Assembly: GCA_019639235.1 (NCBI GenBank)
Contig: JAHBSG010000002.1
Location: forward strand, 124,001 to 188,000
From: Acidobacteriota bacterium
GTDB taxonomy: Bacteria > Acidobacteriota > Blastocatellia > Pyrinomonadales > Pyrinomonadaceae
Direction of reading: 5' to 3'
DNA length: 64,000 nucleotides
The position numbers and the translations under genes were made by a program. The notes below the pieces were generated by a model, which was given only the letters and a program-made list of their open reading frames with translations, did not search any database and was not told the DNA's origin. This document shows, in pieces, positions 1 to 7,209 of this stretch; the stretch's first letter is position 1, and every line of letters starts with the position of its first letter.

Positions 1-2
1 AG

Positions 3-1148
3 TCATTTCTCTCTTTTTGGAGCTACCCGACTCCATACAAAGACGATGGTGACGAGTTATGCGACACCCTCGTTGTGTGCAGCCCTGATGTTATTATACT
101 TTCTGTCAAAGATATCGAATTTAAAGATACGGGAAGACCTACTATTGACGAAGCTCGGTGGAAACGGAGGGCGATCGAAGAATCCAGTAAGCAGATATAC
201 GGCGCGGAGCGATGGATAACTAACAACGGCGTAATCCGCGATTGTGACCGTGCTGCCACGGTTCAACTACCTGACCCATCAATCCGCAGGATTCACCGCG
301 TTGCGGTCGCGTTCGGCAGTAAGGAAAAAGTTCCACTGACCTTTGGCGATTTTGGCAAAGGATTTATCCATGTCCTAGACGAAACGTCTTTGCAGGCCCT
401 AATGACAGAGTTGGATACCGTCTCTGATTTTGTTCGTTATCTATCCGATAAAGAGACCTATTTAGGTAGCGGCACGTTAACACTTTTCTCCAAGGAAGAA
501 GACCTCTTAGCCTTTTATGCGGTTAGCGGCTATGCATTTCCGACCGAGCCAACGATGTTAGTAATGGACGACGGGTTGTGGTCGGGCTTCTCATCGGCGC
601 CAGAATTGTTAGCTCGAAACAAGGAACGTGAAGTTAGCTACCTATGGGACAATGTCATTGAGCGGTTTTTCGAGAACCTTGCGACGGACAACTATCGAAC
701 CCCTTGGGCAAACGATGACAAAACAAGAGATGACCTTGAATTAGCCGTTCGCGCGATGGCCCGGGAAAGTCGCCGGATGCGCAATTTCTTGGGCGAGTCC
801 ATCTCGGAACTCATCGGGCACTTTACCAATTTAAGTACCCGAGCTCGTATTTTTAACACCACGGAATCGCCTATCTGCTATGTCTTTATGGTCGCCGATT
901 ACGACGGCAACCGGGAACTGAGTTTCAAAGAACTGCAGGCGCGTTGTCTCGTCGCTCGTGGTCTGGATCACTCGAAAACAACCGTTATCGGCATTCTCTT
1001 CGAACTGACAGGTCGGCACGAAGGAGACGCGATAAATGGTTGTTATATCGACGTACCCGAATGGACTTCGGAATGGCAGGAACGGATGGATTTGTATCAA
1101 ACTGAAATCGGTTTCTTTAAGAATCTCGCTCGTCCGACGGCCCGGTGA
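3..1148 (+). CDS. Partial hypothetical protein, possible PD-(D/E)XK nuclease-like N-terminus
   Basis: The reading frame is open from the window edge, so the true start lies upstream. The sequence before the first in-frame GTG at 75 (SYPTPYKDDGDELCDTLVV) reads as genuine protein. The string GDELCDTLVV followed by DVIILSVKDI has the spacing of a restriction-nuclease-like E..D..xxK core, and a helical segment with WKRRAIEESSKQ follows. That nuclease reading is inference. The remaining 250 or so residues match no family I recognise. No membrane segment or signal peptide is visible. It is followed after 144 bp by a small secreted protein in the same direction. Confidence is high that it is coding and low for function. 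Confidence 0.7.
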   Translation, partial: SFLSFWSYPTPYKDDGDELCDTLVVCSPDVIILSVKDIEFKDTGRPTIDEARWKRRAIEESSKQIYGAERWITNNGVIRDCDRAATVQLPDPSIRRIHRVAVAFGSKEKVPLTFGDFGKGFIHVLDETSLQALMTELDTVSDFVRYLSDKETYLGSGTLTLFSKEEDLLAFYAVSGYAFPTEPTMLVMDDGLWSGFSSAPELLARNKEREVSYLWDNVIERFFENLATDNYRTPWANDDKTRDDLELAVRAMARESRRMRNFLGESISELIGHFTNLSTRARIFNTTESPICYVFMVADYDGNRELSFKELQARCLVARGLDHSKTTVIGILFELTGRHEGDAINGCYIDVPEWTSEWQERMDLYQTEIGFFKNLARPTAR

Positions 1149-1292
1149 ATTCCGGACTTCAATATATCGAGCACGAATCAATTTAAGTTTCATACAAAGG
1201 AGTTTTATGTACTCACGAAACGACTAGAGTTTTGGTCACTTTGCGACGTAAGTCGGACGAAAAATCGCCACTGCGAACTGAGGATAGTTACG

Positions 1293-1709
1293 ATGAAAAC
1301 ATTGCCTTTTTTTATCCTAATGCTTTCCATAGTGTTCACAACGAATGTGATTGCACAGGACGAAAGCAAGCCTCCCACTGCAATCTTTGGCCGATCTGGG
1401 TTGGTCGAGTTGTCAAATATGGCGGGCGACTTGTCAGATTGTGCTAAAGCTCCGCGACCGTACACAGGGACGATCGTACAAAGGAAATTCGACGATGACG
1501 AAATTACACTTATCGGAATCATCATTCGTGATTCAAAGGATGAGCGTACCTTTCTCAACTTGGATTCCGACCAAATATCTCGATTGGACCGGGCGGCGCG
1601 TAGCAACCTTTCATCTTTTCTCGGCAAGGGGAAACGGATCAGAGCTTGGGCGTACATGTGTGGAGTCTCAGGCGGCGTGCAGTTTGCTAGTCGCGTTAAG
1701 GCTTTATGA
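1293..1709 (+). CDS. Small secreted hypothetical protein
   Basis: A 138-residue protein beginning [25 protein letters not shown], a clear Sec signal peptide with probable cleavage after the Ala-Gln site near residue 22, so it should be periplasmic or secreted. The mature part has two cysteines and ends in [13 protein letters not shown] recognise no domain. The frame overlaps an alternative +1 frame that reads on into the downstream gene, but the signal peptide and composition favour this frame. The gene ends 16 bp before the DUF2200 gene and may be cotranscribed with it. Confidence 0.55.
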   Translation: MKTLPFFILMLSIVFTTNVIAQDESKPPTAIFGRSGLVELSNMAGDLSDCAKAPRPYTGTIVQRKFDDDEITLIGIIIRDSKDERTFLNLDSDQISRLDRAARSNLSSFLGKGKRIRAWAYMCGVSGGVQFASRVKAL

Positions 1710-1725
1710 ACACGAAGGCAATCTT

Positions 1726-2088
1726 ATGAATTCGAATTGGGAAAGAGTCTTGAACATGAGTTTTGCGGGGGTATATCCGCATTATGTGGCGAAGGCGGAG
1801 CGGAAGGGGCGGACGCGGGGCGAGGTTGATGAGTGCATCCGCTGGCTGACGGGATATACGCAGAAGGGGCTTGAGAAGGCGATCGAAAAGAAGATCAGCT
1901 TTCGCGAGTTCTTCGAAAAGGCACCGAAACTCAACCCGAACGCCCCGCTCATCAAAGGCGTAGTCTGCGGCGTCCGCGTCGAGGACATCGAAGACCCGCT
2001 AATGCAAAAGATCCGCTGGCTCGACAAACTCATCGACGAACTCGCCAAAGGCAAGAAGATGGAGAAGATATTGCGAACGGCGGAGTAA
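1726..2088 (+). CDS. DUF2200 family protein
   Basis: A 120-residue protein matching what I know of DUF2200: an N-terminal [20 protein letters not shown] segment, WLTGY near the middle, then [13 protein letters not shown], a [21 protein letters not shown] segment and a basic [12 protein letters not shown] tail. Family length is about 115-120 residues, so the ATG at 1726 fits; the frame is open further upstream but there it overlaps the secreted-protein gene. The family is small, soluble and of unknown function. The nucleotide sequence of its last 56 bases, together with the 31-bp repeat just after the stop, recurs at 3160-3250 beyond the peptidase gene. This suggests the intervening gene was inserted between duplicated gene ends. 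Confidence 0.85.
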   Translation: MNSNWERVLNMSFAGVYPHYVAKAERKGRTRGEVDECIRWLTGYTQKGLEKAIEKKISFREFFEKAPKLNPNAPLIKGVVCGVRVEDIEDPLMQKIRWLDKLIDELAKGKKMEKILRTAE

Positions 2089-2093
2089 TCAGG

Positions 2094-2125
2094 GTCAGAA
2101 CCGGGAGCGGTAGCGACTGGGTTAT
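2094..2125 (+). repeat. 31-bp SEPGAVATG-type interspersed repeat, copy 1
   Basis: Core AACCGGGAGCGGTAGCGACT, beginning GTCAG and ending GGGTTAT. It lies six bases after the DUF2200 stop. Near-identical copies lie at 3221-3250 and 7092-7122. AACC at one end can pair with GGTT at the other, so it is REP-like. Every copy in this window sits at an inserted-cassette boundary. Confidence 0.8.
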
Positions 2126-2136
2126 TCGCGACAAGA

Positions 2137-3039
2137 ATGATGGCTATCGAGATAGTTTGTAGATCTGGAAAACATAGACTTCGACTACGCGAGGATAAAT
2201 TCTGGAGCCGTACAAACTGCCCGAAATGTAGGACACAAGCGGATTTCTTTCGATTGAAACGACTTATCGTAAAGCTCAAGCTACTGTGGTCGGTTCGAAA
2301 GGGACAGCTTGAGATACCGGATGAAATACGATTCGCAAACTTACGGTGGCGAATAGATCGACTAATCTCCGACGCCTGGCAGACCGGTGAAAAGATACCT
2401 AATCTGATATTGCCAACGTCGACAACTCATCAGTTATCGGTTGAAGAAACAATTAGGGCGTACTTAGCTCACATCGAACAAGTTGCGCCCGGCTTTTCTG
2501 TTCCAATCCGTGTACCGAGAGTTGAGCGAACTCACTTGGCTGATGAATCTGGTCAATTCGTCGTTAAGGACGGCTGGGTATCTATTACACTGTCTGAGGA
2601 GTTGATTGCGCAGACGAAAACCGTTAGAGCGGTTCTGGCTCATGAAGTATGTCATTACGTCCTGAATAATTCTGGCATCCGCGAGGATGAGACGGAGAAC
2701 AATGAGAAGCTTACTGATCTGTGCATGTTTGTTTGCGGTCTCGGAGAAATCTTCATTGAGGGTTACAAGGACGAGATAGTTCATAAAGAGTACCGGGTCG
2801 GACATCGCTTGGGTTATCTGTCGGATGCGGAATATCAGTTCGCTCGTCGGTACGTCAAGAAAAAGTGGCAAACAGCCCCCCAAAGCGATGTCCTAGATCA
2901 GATGCGTAAGAAGATTACTGCTAGGGTTGGTGATTCCGCGATCACTGACAGGCTCTTAATGGATCAGAGACGTCGCTTTCCTTCAAGAAGTGAAAAAGAA
3001 CTTTACCAGGGCGTGCTTGACGGTCTTGATAAACGATGA
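2137..3039 (+). CDS. ImmA/IrrE-like zinc metallopeptidase domain protein
   Basis: A 300-residue soluble protein. The N-terminus carries one CPKC pair (residues 28-31) resembling half a zinc ribbon. The central region has an HEVCH motif (H169, E170, H173) followed by DETENNEKLTDL, which supplies a plausible third zinc ligand as in ImmA/IrrE gluzincin-type peptidases. The C-terminal 80 residues are basic and helical. ImmA/IrrE peptidases usually cleave an XRE repressor, but no XRE gene is adjacent here, so the partner is unknown. ATG codons at 2137 and 2140 are both possible. The gene lies between two copies of a DUF2200 tail plus a 31-bp repeat, indicating acquisition as a cassette. Function as a peptidase is likely; the biological role is not known. 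Confidence 0.75.
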   Translation: MMAIEIVCRSGKHRLRLREDKFWSRTNCPKCRTQADFFRLKRLIVKLKLLWSVRKGQLEIPDEIRFANLRWRIDRLISDAWQTGEKIPNLILPTSTTHQLSVEETIRAYLAHIEQVAPGFSVPIRVPRVERTHLADESGQFVVKDGWVSITLSEELIAQTKTVRAVLAHEVCHYVLNNSGIREDETENNEKLTDLCMFVCGLGEIFIEGYKDEIVHKEYRVGHRLGYLSDAEYQFARRYVKKKWQTAPQSDVLDQMRKKITARVGDSAITDRLLMDQRRRFPSRSEKELYQGVLDGLDKR

Positions 3040-3218
3040 GTTCAACATCACGATTGATTCAAAGAGCTGAAACCCGTTCGACCGTTAAGTCGTCAATTGA
3101 AAATATGAGAAAACCGATCGCCGCGATGAATATGGATTTCGACGGGTTTTGCGACCATGTCGACGAACTTGCTAAGGGCAAAAAGAGGGAGAAGATCACC
3201 GAGACGGTGGATTACTAA
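3036..3218 (+). pseudogene. Short frame ending in a duplicated DUF2200 tail
   Basis: The frame starts at an ATG overlapping the TGA of the peptidase gene. Its last third, [15 protein letters not shown], matches the DUF2200 C-terminus [15 protein letters not shown], and bases 3160-3196 align with 2033-2069 with few mismatches. The 31-bp repeat follows in both places. The upstream 40 residues match nothing I recognise. I read this as a remnant of a second DUF2200 gene carried in with, or left behind by, the peptidase cassette. Translation by coupling to the upstream gene is possible but a function is not supported. Confidence 0.6.
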
Positions 3219-3220
3219 GC

Positions 3221-3250
3221 GTTAGAACCGGGAGCGATAGCGATTGGGTT
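3221..3250 (+). repeat. 31-bp SEPGAVATG-type interspersed repeat, copy 2
   Basis: Reads GTTAGAACCGGGAGCGATAG then CGATTGGGTT, differing from copy 1 at a few positions. It follows the duplicated DUF2200 tail exactly as copy 1 follows the intact gene, so tail and repeat were duplicated as one unit. Confidence 0.8.
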
Positions 3251-3269
3251 TTTCCAGGGCCGCAAGTGA

Positions 3270-3275
3270 TATAAT
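3270..3275 (+). promoter_or_regulatory. Likely -10 box for the RelE/ParE-type toxin-antitoxin pair
   Basis: A perfect TATAAT, 18 bases before the antitoxin ATG, preceded by TGA (a near extended -10 TGN). No good -35 is visible at 17 bp; TTGGGT at 3244, inside the 31-bp repeat, is 20 bp away. Spacing to the AAGGTG ribosome site is short but workable. Confidence 0.4.
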
Positions 3276-3292
3276 TTGCGAAGGTGAACGAT

Positions 3293-3529
3293 ATGTCAAC
3301 ACTTGCAGAAGCAGAGAAATTGATACTGAGTCTCTCGGAGAAAGAGCGCGCACATTTGATCGGGAAGCTCCTGCGTTCTCTGCGGCCGCCGCCGGGCGTG
3401 GATGGAAAAAATGCCGGTATTGCGGAAGCTTTGAGACGGAGCGACGAGTTGAAGAGTAATCCTGAGTTGGGAATTTCGATCGAAGAGCTCGATACGCGTA
3501 TTCGCGAAAGGTTTGGATGGAAGTCATAG
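3293..3529 (+). CDS. Addiction-module antitoxin, TIGR02574-like
   Basis: A 78-residue acidic protein (MSTLAEAEKLILSLSEKERA...) with the EAEKLILSLSEKERAHLIGKLLRSL helix pattern typical of the putative addiction module component family. These proteins pair with RelE/ParE-like toxins. ATG 3293 is chosen over the GTG at 3284 because AAGGTG at 3281-3286 is then a well-spaced ribosome site. The C-terminal half (ELDTRIRERFGWKS) should wrap the toxin. It overlaps the toxin gene by 13 bp, the usual antitoxin-first order. The pair sits directly after the duplicated DUF2200 tail and repeat, and directly before korA. Confidence 0.85.
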   Translation: MSTLAEAEKLILSLSEKERAHLIGKLLRSLRPPPGVDGKNAGIAEALRRSDELKSNPELGISIEELDTRIRERFGWKS

Positions 3530-3810
3530 TTCACCCTAAGGTCGATGACGATCTTGTAGATCACATCGAGTATTATTCGCGTGAAGGCGGTTCCGAACTA
3601 GGCCTTGAATTCTATAACGAGTTTCTTAGGTGTTACTACATCATTGTAGAAAGAGCCGCATCATTTCCCCTTTACACGCCTCGATTGCGACGAATCAATT
3701 TCAATCGCTTCCCGTACCACATCCTTTTTGAGGTGCTCGGAGACGAAGTGATCCATGTAGTCGTGGTGAAGCACGACAGTCGCGATCCTGATTTTGGGTT
3801 GGACCGATAA
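3517..3810 (+). CDS. RelE/ParE family toxin
   Basis: A 97-residue protein with the RelE/ParE pattern: an N-terminal beta strand (MEVIVHPKVDDDL), a helical hairpin (DHIEYYSREGG and LGLEFYNEFLRCYYIIVERA), then FPLYTPRLRRINFNRFPYHILFEV and the closing strand VIHVVVVKHDSRDPDF. The R-L-R-R...FPY-I-F core is characteristic. Whether it acts as an mRNA endonuclease (RelE) or gyrase poison (ParE) cannot be told from sequence. It ends 7 bp before korA, so the toxin-antitoxin pair was placed immediately upstream of a core metabolic gene and may contribute to its transcription. Confidence 0.88.
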   Translation: MEVIVHPKVDDDLVDHIEYYSREGGSELGLEFYNEFLRCYYIIVERAASFPLYTPRLRRINFNRFPYHILFEVLGDEVIHVVVVKHDSRDPDFGLDR

Positions 3811-3817
3811 GTATCAA

Positions 3818-5683
3818 ATGGCTATAAACGATTTTGTAGTTAGGTTTGCTAACGTTAACGGCACCGGGTCGGCGTCGGCTAATGCCTTGTTTACGAAGGC
3901 GGTGTTTCGGATGGGCGTGCCGGTTACGCCGAAGAACATTTTCCCTTCGAACATCCAGGGCCTGCCGACGTGGTATGAGGTGCGCGTTTCGGAAAAGGGC
4001 TATCTCGGCCGGCGTGAGGGCGTTGACCTGATGGTGGCGGTCAATCCGCAGTCGATGAAAAAGGATTACGCGGACGTCCGGCCCGGCGGGTACTTTGTTT
4101 ACGACAACACGAAGCCCCTCTCGCCCGAGTATGCCCGCGAGGACATTACGCACCTCGGCATACCGATGACGGCGCTCTGCAATGCCGAATACACCGATGC
4201 CCGCCAGCGGCAGCTTTTCAAAAACATCGTCTATATCGGCGCCCTTTCGACGCTTTTCGATATCGAATTTTCGGTGCTCGAAGGGCTTATCGGCGACCAG
4301 TTCAAGGGCAAGGAAAAGCTGATCGAGCCGAACATCCGGGCGCTGAATCTTGGTGTGAATTACGTGCGCGAAAATTACGCCCTTGCTGACGCGCAGGCTT
4401 CTGCACCTTTCTTCGATCTTCGCGTCGAACGCCGCGATCTGCTCGGCGACAAGATCTTATACAGCGGCAACTCGGCCTGCGCGCTTGGTGCCATTTATGC
4501 CGGGGCGACCGTCGCCGCTTGGTACCCGATAACGCCTTCGACCTCGGTCGTTGATGCCTTTGCGAGCTATGCTGCGAAGTATCGCGTCGATTCCGAAACC
4601 GGCCGCAACAACTATGCGATAGTCCAGGCCGAGGACGAGCTTGCCGCGATCGGTATGGTGATGGGCGCAATGTGGAACGGCGCCCGAGCCTTTACGGCGA
4701 CGAGCGGCCCGGGCGTCTCGCTGATGAACGAATTTCTCGGGCTCGGCTATTTTGCCGAGGTGCCGACCGTGCTGATCGACGTTCAGCGGACGGGCCCTTC
4801 GACCGGAATGCCGACGCGGACGCAGCAGTCCGACATCCTGCTCGCGGCCTACGCCTCGCACGGCGATACGCGGCACCCGCTGCTCTTTCCGGCGACGCCG
4901 AAGGAGTGCTTTGAGATGACGGCCGATGCCTTTGACCTGACCGAAAGGCTGCAGACGCCGGTGATCGTAATGACCGACCTCGACCTCGGCATGAACGACC
5001 ACGTAACGGAGCCGCTCGTCTGGGACGACAGCCGTTCGTATGACCGCGGAAAGGTGCTCACCGCCGAGCAGCTCGATGCGATCTACAGCAACGGGACCGC
5101 CTTCAAGGGCAAGTACGGCCGCTATCTTGATGTGGACGAGGACGGCGTTCCTTACCGAACCATCGCCGGGACGCACGTTACCAAAGGAGCCTTTACCACC
5201 CGCGGATCGAGCCGCGACGAATACGCCGTTTATACCGAGGACAGCGAGACCTACGTACGCAACGTTGACCGCCTGATGCGTAAATGGGAGACGGCGAAGG
5301 AGCTTGTCCCGCAGCCGGTTTTCTATCATCCGGGGATGAAGCACGAATCCGCCCCGGGCGATGTTGCAAAGGGTGAAAAGGACGGCGTGATATTTTTCGG
5401 CACGTCGATCTTCTCAGCCGAAGAAGCCATCGAAATGCTTGCCTCCGAAGGTATCAATTTGGATGCGATGCGTCCGCGGGCGTTCCCGTTCGGCAGAGCA
5501 TTCAAGGAATTCGTCGATGCCCACGAACGCATCTTCGTCATCGAACAGAACCGCGACGCCCAGTTTCGCAGCCTGATGATGATCGAACTCGGCGTCGATG
5601 CATCGAAGCTCATCTCGGTCCTAAACTACGACGGCATGCCGATCACCGCCGACAATATTTACAGGCAGATCAAGGGACGTTGA
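3818..5683 (+). CDS. korA: 2-oxoacid:ferredoxin oxidoreductase alpha subunit (gamma-alpha fusion)
   Basis: A 621-residue subunit. Residues 1-200 are the gamma domain (MAINDFVVRFANVNGTGSAS... binds the CoA/acceptor part). The alpha domain has GNSACALGAIYAGATVAAWYPITPST near residue 214 (thiamine diphosphate Pyr domain), TSGPGVSLMNEFLGLGYFAEVP, and a C-terminal transketolase-like domain ending IYRQIKGR. With KorB it oxidises a 2-oxoacid (2-oxoglutarate is most likely) to the acyl-CoA and reduces ferredoxin. The partner korB is 2.4 kb downstream instead of adjacent, because HigBA, small genes and an esterase have been inserted. ATG 3818 was chosen over an earlier in-frame start that would overlap the toxin stop. 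The last 59 bases before the final codons recur at 6520-6578 and, with silent changes, at 7141-7199. Confidence 0.93.
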   Translation: MAINDFVVRFANVNGTGSASANALFTKAVFRMGVPVTPKNIFPSNIQGLPTWYEVRVSEKGYLGRREGVDLMVAVNPQSMKKDYADVRPGGYFVYDNTKPLSPEYAREDITHLGIPMTALCNAEYTDARQRQLFKNIVYIGALSTLFDIEFSVLEGLIGDQFKGKEKLIEPNIRALNLGVNYVRENYALADAQASAPFFDLRVERRDLLGDKILYSGNSACALGAIYAGATVAAWYPITPSTSVVDAFASYAAKYRVDSETGRNNYAIVQAEDELAAIGMVMGAMWNGARAFTATSGPGVSLMNEFLGLGYFAEVPTVLIDVQRTGPSTGMPTRTQQSDILLAAYASHGDTRHPLLFPATPKECFEMTADAFDLTERLQTPVIVMTDLDLGMNDHVTEPLVWDDSRSYDRGKVLTAEQLDAIYSNGTAFKGKYGRYLDVDEDGVPYRTIAGTHVTKGAFTTRGSSRDEYAVYTEDSETYVRNVDRLMRKWETAKELVPQPVFYHPGMKHESAPGDVAKGEKDGVIFFGTSIFSAEEAIEMLASEGINLDAMRPRAFPFGRAFKEFVDAHERIFVIEQNRDAQFRSLMMIELGVDASKLISVLNYDGMPITADNIYRQIKGR

Positions 5684-5693
5684 CTTGAGTGAG

Positions 5694-5746
5694 TATCGCG
5701 GCTTGCGATATTTGTCTTGACTCCATATCGCAATATGCGATAATTG
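5694..5746 (+). promoter_or_regulatory. higBA promoter with two palindromic operators
   Basis: Two 17-bp palindromes, TATCGCGGCTTGCGATA (5694-5710) and TATCGCAATATGCGATA (5726-5742), share TATCGC/GCGATA arms and are 32 bp apart, about three helical turns. TTGACT (5717-5722) and GATAAT (5739-5744) with 16 bp between form a good sigma-70 promoter; the second operator covers the spacer and -10. This fits autorepression by HigA or the HigBA complex. Confidence 0.75.
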
Positions 5747-5765
5747 AATTGCCAAAACTGATTTG

Positions 5766-6062
5766 GTGAGAATCATCAGCGAAAAAAGAATACGTGAGTT
5801 TTGGCGCGACAGGCCCGAAGCGGAAGGTTCGATGCGGGCTTGGATCAAAACTACTCGAAGTGCTTCCTGGAAGAAATTTTCTGAAGTCAGAGAAACCTAT
5901 AATCATGCGGACATTTATGGAGGATGCGTGATCTTCAACGTAGGAGGCAACAAATATAGAATCATAGCTAAGTTAGCTTACGGTATTGGCGTCGTATTCA
6001 TTCGATCGGTTCTAACGCATCGCGAGTATGACGAAAACAAATGGCAATCTGATTGTAAGTAG
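5766..6062 (+). CDS. higB: HigB-type mRNA interferase toxin
   Basis: A 98-residue basic protein of the HigB_toxin family: MRIISEKRIREFW start (GTG read as Met; a TTG one codon earlier is also possible), W-K-T-S-W-K-F-E-V-R-T-Y pattern in the middle, AD-IYGGCVIFNVGGNKYRIIAKL, and a C-terminal IRSVLTHREYD. The R, H and Y/W residues of the last segment match the ribonuclease site of the RelE fold. HigB cleaves translated mRNA on the ribosome. The toxin gene precedes the antitoxin gene, the inverted order typical of HigBA. The pair sits directly after the korA stop codon and before a second copy of the korA tail. Confidence 0.9.
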   Translation: MRIISEKRIREFWRDRPEAEGSMRAWIKTTRSASWKKFSEVRETYNHADIYGGCVIFNVGGNKYRIIAKLAYGIGVVFIRSVLTHREYDENKWQSDCK

Positions 6063-6076
6063 TTGAGGAAATTTGA

Positions 6077-6478
6077 ATGGCATACAATCCGAAAATATAT
6101 GGATCTCTATTAGCTGACACGCTGCCGGGCATAATAGAGTCGGATAAAGAATATGCCCGTGTCGAGTCCGTTTTCAATGCACTCATAAGCAAGGGCGAAG
6201 CGCACCTTTCGCCTGAAGAAACGCGTTTATTCGGCCTATTGGCGAACCTTCTCGAAGAATATGAGAGCCGTACGCTCGAGCCACTGCCAGACCTGACGCC
6301 TCTCGAATTACTCGCCTCCTTGATGGAAGTTAACAGCTTGCGGCAAGCAGATATGACCGATGTCTTTGGCACACAAAGCGTAGTCTCCGAGGTACTCGCC
6401 GGTAAACGCGAGATAACAAAACGGCAAGCAAAAGCGCTTGCCGAGAAGTTTGCTATGAGAGTAGAGGCCTTTATCTAA
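6077..6478 (+). CDS. higA: HigA-type antitoxin, XRE family
   Basis: A 133-residue protein, 14 bp after higB. The N-terminal part (YGSLLADTLPGIIESDKEYARV... ALISKGEAHLSPEETRLFGLLANLLEEYE) is the toxin-binding region of the larger HigA class, and the C-terminal half (LLASLMEVNSLRQADMTDVFGTQSVVSEVLAGKREITKRQAKALAEKF) is an XRE helix-turn-helix. It should neutralise HigB and repress the promoter at 5694-5746 through the two palindromes. The stop overlaps the start of the korA-tail remnant, so the cassette ends exactly at the duplicated sequence. Confidence 0.9.
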   Translation: MAYNPKIYGSLLADTLPGIIESDKEYARVESVFNALISKGEAHLSPEETRLFGLLANLLEEYESRTLEPLPDLTPLELLASLMEVNSLRQADMTDVFGTQSVVSEVLAGKREITKRQAKALAEKFAMRVEAFI

Positions 6479-6588
6479 TGATGATCGAGCTCGACTTGGG
6501 CGACGACAAGCTTATTTCAGTCCTAAACTACGACGGCATGCCGATCACCGCCGACAATATTTACAGGCAGATCAAGGGTCGTGTGTGA
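6478..6588 (+). pseudogene. korA 3'-end remnant, copy 2
   Basis: A 36-codon frame (MMIELDLGDDKLISVLNY... IKGRV) equivalent to the last 36 residues of KorA. Bases 6520-6578 are identical to 5618-5676; upstream of that the copies differ. It begins at the ATG overlapping the higA stop and ends at the start of the next small gene. I see no independent function. It marks the right boundary of the higBA insertion. Confidence 0.88.
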
Positions 6589-6824
6589 TGGATTTTGAGA
6601 TCGTCAGCGAGATCACTCAGATAGAGACCATCGCCGTGGGGGTCGGTGTTCGAGATGGAAAAAAATTGCGGCGGCTTTACGGCGCCGGCAGATGGCGGAA
6701 GCTGAAAGGTATTGCTTCGGTTCGACTATTGAGTGGTAAGATACGAACTGCGGAGATACATTGGTACGAGGCTCACGGAATCGGAAAGCGGGAATTCAAA
6801 CTGAAGCTGCCATTTCTTGATTGA
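6588..6824 (+). CDS. Small conserved protein of unknown function
   Basis: A 78-residue protein (MDFEIVSEITQIETIAVG...). The segments RLYGAGRWRKLKGIASVRL, GKIRTAEIHWYEAHGIGKREFKLK are strongly reminiscent of a small family I have seen in cyanobacteria and other phyla with no assigned role. The C-terminal WYEAHGIGK block is the most conserved part. ATG 6588 overlaps the stop of the korA-tail remnant. It forms a tight pair with the next small gene (2 bp gap), and both lie between korA-tail copies 2 and 3, so they probably moved together. Basic, soluble, no membrane segment. Confidence 0.75.
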   Translation: MDFEIVSEITQIETIAVGVGVRDGKKLRRLYGAGRWRKLKGIASVRLLSGKIRTAEIHWYEAHGIGKREFKLKLPFLD

Positions 6825-6826
6825 CC

Positions 6827-7069
6827 ATGAAAAACAGCAAAACACAGTTCGCACTTTGTCTAAATAATCGCGACTACCCTGCATCTTTCGAGGTTGGGAA
6901 GCTTTACCGCGTGATCGAAGACGCTGACGCCGCGGCGGAGGGGTATTTGCGTGTGGTCGACGAAAGCGGTGAGGACTATGCATTTGCGACGAGCCGATTC
7001 CATTTGATCGAATTGCCGCCGAAGATCGAAAAGGAACTATTGAAGAGCGGCCTCGAACTCGCAGCCTGA
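6827..7069 (+). CDS. Small conserved protein, SH3-like
   Basis: An 80-residue protein (MKNSKTQFALCLNNRDYPASFEVGKLYRVI...). FEVGKLYRVIEDADAAAEGYLRVVDESGEDYAFATSRFHLIELP follows a pattern I know from widespread small accessory proteins that look like an SH3-type beta barrel; the role is unknown. The partner gene upstream is 2 bp away and the stop overlaps the ATG of the third korA-tail frame. The combination resembles an accessory pair, perhaps a toxin-antitoxin or regulatory module, but nothing in the sequence proves this. Confidence 0.75.
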   Translation: MKNSKTQFALCLNNRDYPASFEVGKLYRVIEDADAAAEGYLRVVDESGEDYAFATSRFHLIELPPKIEKELLKSGLELAA

Positions 7070-7209
7070 TGCTCGAAAGCGGAGCCGCCATGTCAGAACC
7101 GGGGGCAGTAGCGACCGGGTTATCTGAAAAGCTCATCTCGGTCCTCAACTACGATGGCATGCCGATAACGGCGGATAATATCTACCGGCAGATAAAGGGG
7201 TCTAACTAA
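7069..7209 (+). pseudogene. korA 3'-end remnant, copy 3, fused to the 31-bp repeat
   Basis: A 46-codon frame reading MLESGAAMSEPGAVATGLSE then KLISVLNYDGMPITADNIYRQ and IKGSN. The 31-bp repeat supplies the in-frame SEPGAVATGL part. Against korA bases 5618-5676 the matching block 7141-7199 has nine differences, all at silent positions. That is the mark of divergence as part of a functional korA in another lineage, not of decay in place. It defines the right border of the small-gene cassette. Confidence 0.85.
7092..7122 (+). repeat. 31-bp SEPGAVATG-type interspersed repeat, copy 3
   Basis: Reads GTCAGAACCGGGGGCAGTAG then CGACCGGGTTA. Unlike copies 1 and 2 it is translated in frame with the following korA remnant. 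Confidence 0.8.

Noticed and set aside
1351..2088. One long frame covering the secreted protein region and DUF2200
   Set aside because: The upstream part lacks protein character and overlaps a gene with a clear signal peptide; DUF2200 is complete from 1726.
4457..5344. Long minus-strand frame opposite korA
   Set aside because: Shadow of korA codon bias.
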